From Vagococcus zengguangii (GTDB lineage: Bacteria > Bacillota > Bacilli > Lactobacillales > Vagococcaceae), in assembly GCF_005145005.1 (NCBI RefSeq), contig NZ_CP039712.1, positions 88,501-152,500 of the forward strand: a stretch of DNA of 64,000 nt, written 5' to 3'. The notes beneath the pieces are model-generated. The model did no database searches, was not told where the DNA came from, and was given only the letters and a program-made list of their open reading frames with translations. A program made the position numbers and the translations under genes. This document shows, piece by piece, positions 1 to 7,469 of this stretch; position 1 is the stretch's first letter, and every line of letters starts with the position of its first letter.

Positions 1-767
1 CGTGTTTAGATGAAGGGGTTAGCAAAATTATCGTTGGCATCGGTGGGAGCGCAACAAACGATGGTGGTTCAGGTATGGCCCGTGCGTTAGGGGCAAGATT
101 CCTAGCTAAAGATGGTCATGAAGTGCCACAAGGTGGCGGTTATTTATCAGAAGTCGCAACGATTGATGTTAGCGAACTGGACCCTCGCTTGAAAGAAACT
201 GTCCTAATGGTTGCGTGTGATGTAACAAATCCATTATGTGGCGCAGATGGTGCCTCAGCAGTTTTCGGACCACAAAAAGGTGCAACACCTGAGATGGTGC
301 AACAACTAGATGCTAGTTTAGCGCATTACGCAGAGTTAATTAAGACGCAACTAGGTGTCGATGTAAAAGATGTGCCAGGTGCCGGTGCAGCCGGTGGGTT
401 AGGTGCAGGGTTATTAGCTTTTACAAATTCAACACTAAAAAGAGGGATTGAAATCGTCATTCAATTTACTGGTTTAGAAGAGTATATCAAAAAAGCCGAC
501 TATGTTTTCACCGGTGAAGGTGGGATGGATTTCCAAACAAAATTTGGGAAAACACCATACGGCGTGGCTAAAGTCTCACAAAAACATGGTAAAAAGGTAA
601 TTGGTTTAGCGGGTAATATCGGTCAAGGGATTGAAGAATTATATGATGAAGGCTTTACGTCAATTTTTGGTATCGTACCAGGCATTGTCGGTTTAGAACA
701 AGCTTTAAAAGAAGGGCCAAAAAACGTTGAGAGAACGTGCCAAAATATCGCCCAATTATTAGCTTAA
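1..767 (+). CDS. glxK: Glycerate kinase, 3' part only
   Basis: Cut by the left window edge; the reading frame is open from base 3 and gives 254 residues, so roughly the first 120 residues of a usual 375-380 residue family member are missing. The GarK/GlxK family phosphorylates D-glycerate with ATP in the cytoplasm. Seen directly: the glycine-rich GIGGSATNDGG motif at the beginning of the fragment, CDVTNPLCGADGAS with FGPQKG in the middle, and TGEGGMD...KTPYGVA near the C terminus, all hallmarks of the family. The internal ATG at 75 is not the true start, since conserved sequence lies before it. It is followed by a CdaR-type regulator in the same direction, a common pairing for glycerate and sugar-diacid use. 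Confidence 0.93.
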   Translation, partial: CLDEGVSKIIVGIGGSATNDGGSGMARALGARFLAKDGHEVPQGGGYLSEVATIDVSELDPRLKETVLMVACDVTNPLCGADGASAVFGPQKGATPEMVQQLDASLAHYAELIKTQLGVDVKDVPGAGAAGGLGAGLLAFTNSTLKRGIEIVIQFTGLEEYIKKADYVFTGEGGMDFQTKFGKTPYGVAKVSQKHGKKVIGLAGNIGQGIEELYDEGFTSIFGIVPGIVGLEQALKEGPKNVERTCQNIAQLLA

Positions 768-847
768 ACGACCAAGATAAGCGTATAATGAAAAAGAGAT
801 GATGGAAGTAGGAAACGAATAAACCACCAACTTCCACTGAGACAGTA

Positions 848-885
848 GGGGTGTGACATCGTCACAGCCCCTTCTTCGTTTGTTT
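848..885 (+). terminator. Hairpin between glycerate kinase and cdaR
   Basis: Stem of GGGG + TGTGAC (848-857) with GTCACA + CCCC (861-871), a 3-nt loop, one bulged G, then a T-rich stretch to about 885. It could end the kinase transcript or attenuate read-through into cdaR, whose ribosome binding site starts immediately after it. The T-tract is interrupted, so efficiency is uncertain. Confidence 0.5.
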
Positions 886-898
886 AGGAGGAGTACGG

Positions 899-1942
899 AT
901 GATATCAAAAGAGTTAGCGCAAAAGGTCGCTAATCAAGTGATGAAAGACATTGACTATAACATTAATGTCATGGATGATGACGGCCGCATTATCGCAAGT
1001 GGTGATGCTAAACGGATTGGAGATATTCATCAAGGCGCGAAAAAAGTGATGGCTTCTAAGACGCGCAATGTCATCTATGAAGACACTGAAACCGAGAAAA
1101 AAGGTATTAACGATCCAATTTTTATTAACGATGAATGTGTCGGGGTAGTAGGGATTAGCGGTAATCCTGCTGATGTGATGAAGATTAAAAATGTTGTGAA
1201 CTCTTTATTTTATTTTTTAATTAGTCGTGAAATTGAGATGACTAAACAATTTAGTGAAAAAGAGTATCGTCAAAAAATGATACGCAAAATGATTTATCAA
1301 GAAAAAGGTTTGACTAAAGAAGAACAAGAGTATTTAATTCAACAAGGGTTTGATTATCATGAAGAAAAATATATCATCGTGACGGATGCTCAGTTAAAAC
1401 CTTATACGGATCGACTATTTTATCATCAAAAAAGCAGTGGCTTGTTAGTGTTGATTTTATCTAAGAAGCAGACAGACTTAAAGGGTGGACTGTCGGAAGT
1501 TTTGAAAACAATTGTTAAAGAGATGACCTATTGTGGCGTTAGTCTTGTGAAAGATGACTTTTACCATGGTTACCATCAAGCACGTGGTACACTAGCTTTT
1601 ATTAAAGCTGTTAAGCAGTCTCAAGGTATTCACTTTTATGAAGAGAACCGCTTGTTTGTTAACGTGTTGCGAGAAGAAGCCCTAAGTAACGAACAGCTGA
1701 ATCCAGGTATTCTGAGAATGCGGGCAGACGAAATGTTATGCGAAACATTACTAAGTTTCTTTGAACATGATGGGCACATGAAAGAAACCGCTGAAGCGTT
1801 AATTATTCATCGTAATACGCTATTGTATCGCTTGAATAAAATTAAAGAATTAACAGGTATAGATCCTACAACCTTTAAAGGGTTGAGCAACCTAATTTAT
1901 GGATTGGTTTTAATAGAAAAAAATAAAGGTTCCGTAGTGTAA
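899..1942 (+). CDS. cdaR: CdaR-type sugar diacid regulator (PucR/CdaR family)
   Basis: A 347-residue transcription factor. The N-terminal ~135 residues match the putative diacid recognition domain (starts MISKELAQKVANQVM and contains GDIHQGA), the middle is a poorly conserved linker domain, and the C terminus (about 289-327, with ETAEALIIHRNTLLYRLNKI) is the PucR/CdaR helix-turn-helix. Known members activate glycerate, galactarate or glucarate genes when sugar diacids or glycerate are present. The start is the ATG after AGGAGG at 888-893. Its position right after the glycerate kinase suggests control of that operon. No clear terminator follows. Confidence 0.9.
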   Translation: MISKELAQKVANQVMKDIDYNINVMDDDGRIIASGDAKRIGDIHQGAKKVMASKTRNVIYEDTETEKKGINDPIFINDECVGVVGISGNPADVMKIKNVVNSLFYFLISREIEMTKQFSEKEYRQKMIRKMIYQEKGLTKEEQEYLIQQGFDYHEEKYIIVTDAQLKPYTDRLFYHQKSSGLLVLILSKKQTDLKGGLSEVLKTIVKEMTYCGVSLVKDDFYHGYHQARGTLAFIKAVKQSQGIHFYEENRLFVNVLREEALSNEQLNPGILRMRADEMLCETLLSFFEHDGHMKETAEALIIHRNTLLYRLNKIKELTGIDPTTFKGLSNLIYGLVLIEKNKGSVV

Positions 1943-2084
1943 AAAGGTAAACTATCACTAAGAGCACACCCGGATAAGTTGTTATATCAGTCTTTTTAAT
2001 AAAAAGCACTAAAAAGCCCATAATCACAAGGATAATCAAGGGAGCGAGTGACGTAAGTTTTTTGAAAAAAAAGCAAACAAACAT

Positions 2085-2113
2085 TTGACATTAAGAGAAT
2101 AAACGGTTAATAT
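2085..2113 (+). promoter_or_regulatory. Promoter of rplM-rpsI
   Basis: TTGACA at 2085-2090 and TAATAT at 2108-2113 with a 17-bp spacer: a near-consensus housekeeping sigma-factor promoter about 90 bp before rplM. Confidence 0.82.
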
Positions 2114-2126
2114 GATAGATGGTATT

Positions 2127-2171
2127 GTTTGCCCCATGATAAGCCCCGGAAACTTGTTATGAAAGTCAAAC
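2127..2171 (+). promoter_or_regulatory. Probable L13 ribosomal protein leader RNA
   Basis: In the 5' untranslated region of rplM. GTTTG (2127-2131) pairs with CAAAC (2167-2171), and an inner helix CATGATAA (2135-2142) pairs with TTGTTATG (2154-2161) with two G-U pairs around a GC-rich loop. Firmicutes rplM genes often carry such an autoregulatory L13 leader. Identification rests on position and foldability, not on a covariance search. Confidence 0.5.
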
Positions 2172-2202
2172 ATTTAGTAGATTGAAATTGGAGGAAAACA
2201 AA

Positions 2203-2646
2203 GTGCGTACAACATATATGGCCAAAGCTGGCGAAGTAGAACGTAAATGGTACGTAGTAGACGCAACAGATGTCCCAATGGGTCGTTTATCTGCAGTCGT
2301 TGCATCTATCCTACGTGGTAAAAATAAACCAACATTCACACCTCATGTGGATACTGGTGACTATGTAATCGTAATTAACGCTGACAAAGTAAAATTAACA
2401 GGTAAAAAAGCAAGTGATAAAATTTATCACCGTCATTCTGGATTCCCAGGTGGTTTAAAATCTATCTCTGCTGGTGAATTACGCGACAAGAACTCTCGTC
2501 GTTTAATCGAATTATCAGTTAAAGGTATGTTGCCTAAAAATACTTTAGGACGTCAACAAGGGTCTAAATTATTCGTTTACGGTGGCGCTGAACATAATCA
2601 CGCTGCACAACAACCTGAAGTTTTAGACATTACTAACCTAATTTAA
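2203..2646 (+). CDS. rplM: Ribosomal protein L13 (uL13)
   Basis: A 147-residue large-subunit protein with the standard family length. Recognisable blocks are [20 protein letters not shown] at the N terminus, [45 protein letters not shown] and the [11 protein letters not shown] end. The start is GTG at 2203, which gives the canonical N terminus and lies 7 bases after GGAGGA; the reading frame stays open upstream to a TTG at 2182 but that would place the start before the ribosome binding site. It is followed 13 bp later by rpsI, the usual rplM-rpsI pair. Confidence 0.97.
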   Translation: MRTTYMAKAGEVERKWYVVDATDVPMGRLSAVVASILRGKNKPTFTPHVDTGDYVIVINADKVKLTGKKASDKIYHRHSGFPGGLKSISAGELRDKNSRRLIELSVKGMLPKNTLGRQQGSKLFVYGGAEHNHAAQQPEVLDITNLI

Positions 2647-2659
2647 GGAGGGAATTTCA

Positions 2660-3052
2660 TTGGCTAAAGTACAATACAGCGGCACTGGCCGTCGTAAAAG
2701 ATCTGTAGCGCGCGTACGCTTAGTACCAGGTACAGGTAAAATTATTATGAACAATAAAGACATCGAAGAATATATTCCACATGCTGACCTACGTGAAGTA
2801 GTTAACCAACCATTTGCGGTTACTGACACTAAAGGTGCATATGACGTTTTAGTTAACGTTAACGGTGGTGGATATGCTGGACAAGCTGGCGCAACTCGCC
2901 ACGGTATCGCTCGTGCGTTACTACAAGTTGACCCAGACTTCCGCGCTCCATTAAAACGCGCTGGATTATTAACACGTGACTCTCGTATGGTTGAACGTAA
3001 AAAACCAGGTCTTAAGAAAGCACGTAAATCTTCACAGTTCTCAAAACGTTAA
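2660..3052 (+). CDS. rpsI: Ribosomal protein S9 (uS9)
   Basis: A 130-residue small-subunit protein. It starts with TTG at 2660 after AAGGAGG (2645-2651), giving [20 protein letters not shown], and ends with the conserved [11 protein letters not shown] tail whose C terminus reaches the ribosomal P site. The last ~17 codons lie inside the 52-bp repeat that flanks the integrated element, so these codons were supplied by the element when it inserted; the encoded protein is unchanged and complete. The original end of the gene is now the copy at 11212-11263. Confidence 0.97.
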   Translation: MAKVQYSGTGRRKRSVARVRLVPGTGKIIMNNKDIEEYIPHADLREVVNQPFAVTDTKGAYDVLVNVNGGGYAGQAGATRHGIARALLQVDPDFRAPLKRAGLLTRDSRMVERKKPGLKKARKSSQFSKR

Positions 3053-3053
3053 T
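3002..3053 (+). repeat. Left attachment site (52-bp direct repeat copy 1)
   Basis: Identical base for base to 11212-11263. It covers the last 17 codons and stop of rpsI. Identity stops at 3001 on the left and 3054 on the right. Confidence 0.95.
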
Positions 3054-3076
3054 ATATCTTATATATCAACAGTTCA

Positions 3077-3115
3077 AAGACATTTTCCAATTATTTGGAA
3101 GGTGTCTTTTTTTGT
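3077..3115 (+). terminator. Intrinsic terminator after rpsI (element-borne copy)
   Basis: AAGACATTTTCCAA (3077-3090) pairs with TTGGAAGGTGTCTT (3095-3108) around a 4-nt loop, followed by a T run. A very similar hairpin at 11284-11315 is the displaced chromosomal terminator, so the element brought its own version. Confidence 0.88.
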
Positions 3116-3116
3116 G

Positions 3117-3138
3117 TATTGGGACCAATAGTGGGACG
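3117..3138 (+). repeat. Candidate integrase arm-binding sites, left end
   Basis: TATTGGGACCA (3117-3127) followed by GTGGGACG (3131-3138). TATTGGGACCA recurs exactly at 11098-11108 near the right end. Tn916-type integrases with an N-terminal arm-binding domain use short repeats of this kind inside both element ends. Confidence 0.5.
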
Positions 3139-3155
3139 TTTTTCAAAAAAATAGC

Positions 3156-3195
3156 TTGCGTTAATATAATAATTAATGTATATTTGTGTTAACAC
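3156..3195 (+). promoter_or_regulatory. Element promoter with GTGTTAACAC operator candidate
   Basis: TTGCGT (3156-3161) and TATATT (3179-3184) are spaced 17 bp. The perfect 10-bp palindrome GTGTTAACAC (3186-3195) lies directly after the -10 box, over the expected transcription start. The extended 15-mer TATTTGTGTTAACAC recurs at 4623-4637. Confidence 0.5.
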
Positions 3196-3244
3196 GTTTT
3201 TGCTTGTTTTTAAAATATTGGGATTAGATAGGAGATAAAGTTAA

Positions 3245-4123
3245 GTGAAAGACATTGTGGTAGAATGGTTAGAATATTGTGATTTGAATGGTATTAAGCC
3301 TTGGGAGTATGATTTTAAAAATGAAGTATTGATTGAAGGGAATAGTTTAAATCAAAATCCAATAGTAAGTATATTTGAATGGTATATAAATAAATCAAAC
3401 AAATTTTTAGTAGGAGTAGAAATAGAAAATACTGATTTAGCATCAGAAATTTATAGGCTTTTATGGGAGATTAATGAAGATGCAATGTCAAAAAAAAGAA
3501 GTTCATTAGATAGGGATGTTATGAATTCTTTTTGGAATATTTATAAAGCCGATATAAAATTAAGTTATGGTTTATATCTAAATAAATGGAGCGACAATAA
3601 AATAAATGAAAAAGCTATACAGTTTTTAATAGACAATTACCCTACTTATATTTCTACAAATAATAGAATTTTTCTCTATTCTAAATACACCCATACAATT
3701 GGAAATTTTATCATTGAAACTAAAGGATTTAATATGGGAAGAAAGCAAAATGATTATTGGGATCTAGCTTTAAAATTATTGTATGATTTTTTTAAAATAA
3801 TGGATAAAGATGTATGGATAAAATTTATTGATACATTCATGTTACATTCATTTGTAAATAGTGATTATTCTTTATCGTATTATTGGGATAGAAATAATAA
3901 TGATTTAGGACCAAATAATGAAGAGGAAATAGTACGATTTTTAAGAATTTCCACTAAATCAATTGAACAACGTGGCAAACAAATGATTAAAAAAATATGC
4001 GAAGATAAAAATAAAATAGAATATAAGTTTTATAAAAATTATTTGGTGGATTTAGAAGTGAAATATGCGGAAGATATCAAAAAAGAGTTTGAGGAGGAGT
4101 TATCTAATGCCGAGAGTAAATAA
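3245..4123 (+). CDS. Hypothetical protein at the left end of the element
   Basis: 292 residues with a GTG start preceded by AGGAG (3230-3234). It is soluble-looking, with no signal peptide or membrane segment, and rich in aromatic residues. A central block with YTHTIGNFI followed by a GRKQNDYWDLALKLLYDFF stretch resembles a family of uncharacterised proteins found in Firmicutes, but I cannot assign a function or a fold. It is transcribed into the element from the operator-bearing promoter next to attL and overlaps the next gene by 17 bp, so the two are probably co-translated. It could be cargo or an accessory gene of the transfer module. Confidence 0.8.
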   Translation: MKDIVVEWLEYCDLNGIKPWEYDFKNEVLIEGNSLNQNPIVSIFEWYINKSNKFLVGVEIENTDLASEIYRLLWEINEDAMSKKRSSLDRDVMNSFWNIYKADIKLSYGLYLNKWSDNKINEKAIQFLIDNYPTYISTNNRIFLYSKYTHTIGNFIIETKGFNMGRKQNDYWDLALKLLYDFFKIMDKDVWIKFIDTFMLHSFVNSDYSLSYYWDRNNNDLGPNNEEEIVRFLRISTKSIEQRGKQMIKKICEDKNKIEYKFYKNYLVDLEVKYAEDIKKEFEEELSNAESK

Positions 4124-4589
4124 AACAGTTCGTTTAGCTTACGAAACAAAGTTATGGATAGACGAGCTAATAAGTAAAAAAGAATTAGAGTTAAGAGAAG
4201 AAATTAATAAGGGATTAATACCTAAGTTAGAGAAACATTTATTTGAGAATAGTACGGATATACTGAATGGTGTATCTTGTAACGTAGTGCTAAAAGTTAC
4301 AAGTGGAAGTATAATTGAACAAGCATACCGAAATACTAGACACTATACTAATGATGAATGGAAAAAAGTAGTGAGAAATATGGAAAGAAGTTTGAAAGAA
4401 GTAAATATGTATAAAGAAACAACTGTAACTCCTAGATTATATTTAGATGAAGATATTTTAACGGCGTTAGAATCCTACCAGGATGAATGGCGTTCTAAAG
4501 AACCAGGAAAAAGATTAATTAAATTGAGTTATGTAATAAAGGTAGTAGTATTTGCTGATTATTATAATAACTTTAACAAGAATATATAG
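4107..4589 (+). CDS. Small hypothetical protein, possible ribbon-helix-helix DNA-binding protein
   Basis: 160 residues from the ATG at 4107, chosen because GAGGAGG lies just upstream; the frame stays open to 4065 but that start has no ribosome binding site. The N-terminal NKTVRLAYETKLWIDELI and C-terminal VTPRLYLDEDILTALESY each look like a beta strand followed by a helix, the pattern of ribbon-helix-helix proteins, so a relaxosome accessory or repressor role is conceivable. It has no cysteine clusters or membrane segments. It sits between the hypothetical protein and the FtsK-like ATPase; the second GTGTTAACAC site follows about 40 bp after it. The function is inferred only weakly. Confidence 0.78.
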   Translation: MPRVNKTVRLAYETKLWIDELISKKELELREEINKGLIPKLEKHLFENSTDILNGVSCNVVLKVTSGSIIEQAYRNTRHYTNDEWKKVVRNMERSLKEVNMYKETTVTPRLYLDEDILTALESYQDEWRSKEPGKRLIKLSYVIKVVVFADYYNNFNKNI

Positions 4590-4627
4590 GCTAAATGCTT
4601 ATATATTTTTGAGTAATATGTTTATTT

Positions 4628-4637
4628 GTGTTAACAC
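4628..4637. promoter_or_regulatory. Second GTGTTAACAC palindrome, before the FtsK-like gene
   Basis: Identical to the palindrome at 3186-3195 and preceded by the same TATTT sequence. It ends 29 bp before the preferred start codon of the ATPase gene. The upstream AT-rich sequence could serve as a promoter, though no strong -35 box is visible. Confidence 0.45.
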
Positions 4638-4666
4638 TAAACGATTATGTAGAGGGGGTAAGGGTA

Positions 4667-6001
4667 TTGTTTAAAAGAAAAGAATGGATTGAAGTAGTAT
4701 ATCCAAGAAGACATCATTTAGGATTACTGTTTCTATATTTGATTTTTGTTTTTATTAATACCTCACTGATAGGAAAAGCAAATGGTTTATTATCGGTAAT
4801 TTTATTATTAATGAGTATATATATGCATTATAAATTAGTTAAGGTATATATGAAACGTAATAAATCAAAGAGTAAGATGATAGAACGACAAATACAATAT
4901 ATGATTCATACATTAAATTTGTATGATGAAGAGTATGTTGAAGTTACGAAAAATAATAAAGCTAGTATGGAAAAAAAGATATGTAGAGTTATAAGAATTT
5001 ATTATAAGTTGGACCATAGAAAAGTGTATGTAAGGGTATATCGTGATGGGGATAGATTTACTAAAATATCTAGTTCTAAAGAGTTTTACGAAAGTTTAGA
5101 AGCAGCTTTGGGGATGGAATTAGAAAAAGCTATAAAGAATATAAGATATATAGAATTTTCGTTTTTACGATATAAAGATAAGAGAATAAATGTATCGACT
5201 GGAACTAAACTATCGCAAGGTACTAAGGTCATGATTACCGAATCTTTGAGTTATGATGTTTCTAAAGTTAGTCATGGTTTAACAGTAGGTTCAACAGGGT
5301 CTGGAAAAAGCTTTTTTATTAATTCTAAAATATTGGCGTATGCACAGATGTCAGATAAGAAATATAACTCATGGGATGGAGCAGATATTAGGATTTGTGA
5401 TCCTAAGGCTAGTGATTTGTATCTGTATAAATTTGTTACAGGCTTTGGACCAGAAAAAGTTGCGTGTGAACCTAATTTAATTGCAAAAATGATTAGGGAA
5501 GTTTCTGAGTTAGTTGAAAAACGGTATAGAGAAATGTTTAATGATATTTCTTCTTTTGGTAAGACATTTGTAGATTTTAGAGGATATCCACCAGTAGTAA
5601 TATTTATAGACGAATATGCGGCATTAATGAAGACGGTAGACAAGAAGAATAAAGAGGAAATAGAAAAACATTTATATAATATTGTGTTAAAAGGGCGTGG
5701 ATGCGGTGTTTTTGCAGAAATAATTTTACAACGTCCTGATGCTTCAATTATTCCTGGACAAATACGTGACCAACTTCAAGTTAGAACAGGGTTATCTAAT
5801 TTGTCGCAAGAAGGAAAACAAATGTTGTTTGGTTCTACCGATATAGAATATAAAACAGTAAATGTTAAAGGAGGTGGTTATATTTTTATTGATTCAGTTA
5901 CAGAACAACCAGTTTATTTTGAAACGCCATTTATTTCAAAAGACTTTGATTTTTTGGATGAGATAGACAAAATTTATAAAAAGAGATTAGGTATAAATTG
6001 A
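4667..6001 (+). CDS. FtsK/SpoIIIE-like DNA translocase (TcpA-type coupling protein)
   Basis: A membrane-anchored DNA-pumping ATPase. From the TTG at 4667, 9 bases after AGAGGGGG, it has 444 residues. The frame stays open to a GTG at 4628, but that codon lies within the operator palindrome and lacks a ribosome binding site. Two membrane helices lie at about residues 20-60; Walker A GSTGSGKS is at about 208-215 and Walker B VIFIDEY at about 312. The family delivers the relaxase-DNA complex to the secretion channel in elements such as Tn916 (Orf21). A private coupling protein without a secretion pore is typical of mobilizable elements that hijack a conjugative helper. Confidence 0.88.
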   Translation: MFKRKEWIEVVYPRRHHLGLLFLYLIFVFINTSLIGKANGLLSVILLLMSIYMHYKLVKVYMKRNKSKSKMIERQIQYMIHTLNLYDEEYVEVTKNNKASMEKKICRVIRIYYKLDHRKVYVRVYRDGDRFTKISSSKEFYESLEAALGMELEKAIKNIRYIEFSFLRYKDKRINVSTGTKLSQGTKVMITESLSYDVSKVSHGLTVGSTGSGKSFFINSKILAYAQMSDKKYNSWDGADIRICDPKASDLYLYKFVTGFGPEKVACEPNLIAKMIREVSELVEKRYREMFNDISSFGKTFVDFRGYPPVVIFIDEYAALMKTVDKKNKEEIEKHLYNIVLKGRGCGVFAEIILQRPDASIIPGQIRDQLQVRTGLSNLSQEGKQMLFGSTDIEYKTVNVKGGGYIFIDSVTEQPVYFETPFISKDFDFLDEIDKIYKKRLGIN

Positions 6002-6025
6002 TAACAGGTATATCTAATTACATCT

Positions 6026-6100
6026 GTTATTCGAATTGTAATTAGGGGGGTTCTAATTGCAATTTGAATAACGGATTTTCATCAACAATGTTGTTGATGA
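6026..6100. other. Two adjacent hairpins, candidate transfer or replication origin
   Basis: Hairpin 1: 20-bp arms 6026-6045 and 6053-6072 match at 18 of 20 positions and enclose a 7-nt G-rich loop (GGGGGTT). Hairpin 2: a perfect 9-bp stem TCATCAACA (6079-6087) with TGTTGATGA (6092-6100) and a 4-nt loop. No T-run follows, so these are not ordinary terminators. They lie between the translocase and DUF961-like genes, a region where an oriT or nicking site would be expected. Confidence 0.5.
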
Positions 6101-6133
6101 TTAAAAACATAAAAATAGGAAGAGGTATAAATT

Positions 6134-6448
6134 ATGAAATTAAACGATTTTTTAAAAGCGGATTTATTAGGAAATAAATTTTTAGCAGTAAAGGGATACG
6201 CTGAGGTGTTAGATAGAGAAACAGAACAATTAGCAGCGTATCGATTGAATGTATCTATTCAAGATGAATCTAGTGATTTCTTTATGGAAATGATTCAAGT
6301 TAAAGTAAATAATTTACATCCTACTGTTAGTGTAGAAGAATTAAAAAATAATAGAACAATGGGAGTTGCTTTAAAAGATTTGAATGTAGGGCAATTTAAT
6401 GGGAATTTGTGGTTTTCATGTACTGATGTACTACCAGTAACTAAATAG
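6134..6448 (+). CDS. DUF961-like conjugative-element protein
   Basis: A 104-residue soluble protein starting at ATG 6134 after AGGAAGAGG. It has the look of the YdcP/DUF961 group found in Tn916-like elements (Orf22/Orf23): an N-terminal DFLKADLLGNKFLAVKG, a central YRLNVSIQDESSDFFMEMI, and a C-terminal GQFNGNLWFSC. The biochemical role of this group is not established; it is nearly always encoded between the coupling ATPase and the relaxase/Rep, as here. It is flanked on both sides by strong hairpins (6026-6100 and 6456-6577), which suggests the three form one origin-processing unit. Confidence 0.72.
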   Translation: MKLNDFLKADLLGNKFLAVKGYAEVLDRETEQLAAYRLNVSIQDESSDFFMEMIQVKVNNLHPTVSVEELKNNRTMGVALKDLNVGQFNGNLWFSCTDVLPVTK

Positions 6449-6455
6449 ATATAGA

Positions 6456-6577
6456 GTAATGCTTAGAGAAGAATAAGGACAATGACTGCCAACGGAGTTG
6501 AGCAAGCGGAGCGTGTCAGTGGAACGGTTGTCCGTTTCTTTTCTTTAGCATTACGGAAGGAAATGCAATTTCCTTCC
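6456..6577. other. Large imperfect inverted repeat plus perfect hairpin upstream of rep
   Basis: Arms of 27 nt (6456-6482 and 6528-6554) pair over GTAATGC...GGACAA at about three quarters of positions and enclose a GC-richer 45-nt centre with further pairing potential (TGAC/GTCA). It is followed by a perfect 10-bp hairpin, GGAAGGAAAT (6555-6564) with ATTTCCTTCC (6568-6577) and a 3-nt loop. The arrangement directly before a rolling-circle Rep gene fits a double- or single-strand origin. The centre is more GC-rich than the rest of the element. Confidence 0.5.
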
Positions 6578-6637
6578 TAGTATATTTATTATATAAACAA
6601 AGATATGGCGAAAAAATACTAGTTAGGTTTGATTTTG

Positions 6638-7447
6638 ATGAACTATTATAATCAAAGAATTGTTCATACCGGACCATATGTTGAAATATGGGATTATGAA
6701 AAGTCTATTAGTCTAAACTCTGATACTATTGAGGGTGAAAAAGTTGAGATTGGAGAATCAAAAAATAAAAATCAGAAGAGAAAATCATTTGACGAATTAG
6801 ATGAGCAAGAGCAACATGAAAGACTAAGAAGAATGAATAAAACTAGATTAGATGCAAAATGGAGATTGTTAAGGATTGTTGACTGTAATTTTGATAATAG
6901 TACGTCTTTTTTAACTTTGACTACAAAAGAAAATATTGTTATACGTGATGAGTTTACAAATATGTTTAAGAAGTTTGTTAAAAGATTCAATTATCATGTA
7001 TATAAAACTAAGAAGAGTCAGTTAAAGTACATAGGTGTACTGGAGAGGCAGAAGAGAGGTGCTTGGCATGCACATGTATTATTATTCAGTGTGCCATTTG
7101 TTGAACACAATAAGTTATTAGGGTTATGGGGACACGGAGCTATTAGGATAAATAAATTAGATCATTTGGATGACTTATCAAATGCTGGTCGCTATGTTGT
7201 AAAGTATATGGAAAAAGGTATAGGTCAAGAACTAGTTGAAAGTTTTGGGAAAAAGGCATATTTGTATTCTAGAAATCTAAGTAAGCCTATAGAATCTAAA
7301 ATGTATTTAGATAAACCATTGGATTTAGAAAAGTCTGTAGTTTTGTATGAAACAGAATATGAGGGGAAAATATTCAGAGGGGGCCATTTAGTTAATAACA
7401 AGGTTAGGTATAGAAAAGTATTACTTACTAAGGAAGATGAAAAATAA
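6638..7447 (+). CDS. HUH-type rolling-circle replication initiator / relaxase
   Basis: 269 residues from the ATG at 6638 (the frame is open to a TTG at 6629; the ribosome binding site is weak either way). Seen: a motif I-like FLTLTTKEN block near residue 90, the metal-binding HUH motif WHAHVLLF with His144 and His146, and a nucleophile motif RYVVKYMEKG with Tyr186, Lys189 and Tyr190. The YxxxY spacing resembles the two-tyrosine Rep enzymes of filamentous phages and plasmids (G2P-like). Such enzymes nick one strand at a hairpin origin and stay covalently bound to the 5' end. As the only nicking enzyme in the element, it probably serves both replication and mobilization. Confidence 0.88.
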   Translation: MNYYNQRIVHTGPYVEIWDYEKSISLNSDTIEGEKVEIGESKNKNQKRKSFDELDEQEQHERLRRMNKTRLDAKWRLLRIVDCNFDNSTSFLTLTTKENIVIRDEFTNMFKKFVKRFNYHVYKTKKSQLKYIGVLERQKRGAWHAHVLLFSVPFVEHNKLLGLWGHGAIRINKLDHLDDLSNAGRYVVKYMEKGIGQELVESFGKKAYLYSRNLSKPIESKMYLDKPLDLEKSVVLYETEYEGKIFRGGHLVNNKVRYRKVLLTKEDEK

Positions 7448-7469
7448 TTTTTTGAGAAGGTGATTTTTT

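Noticed and set aside
5272..5643. 123-codon minus-strand frame inside the FtsK-like gene
   Set aside because: The sense strand has Walker A and B motifs; the antisense frame has no family features.
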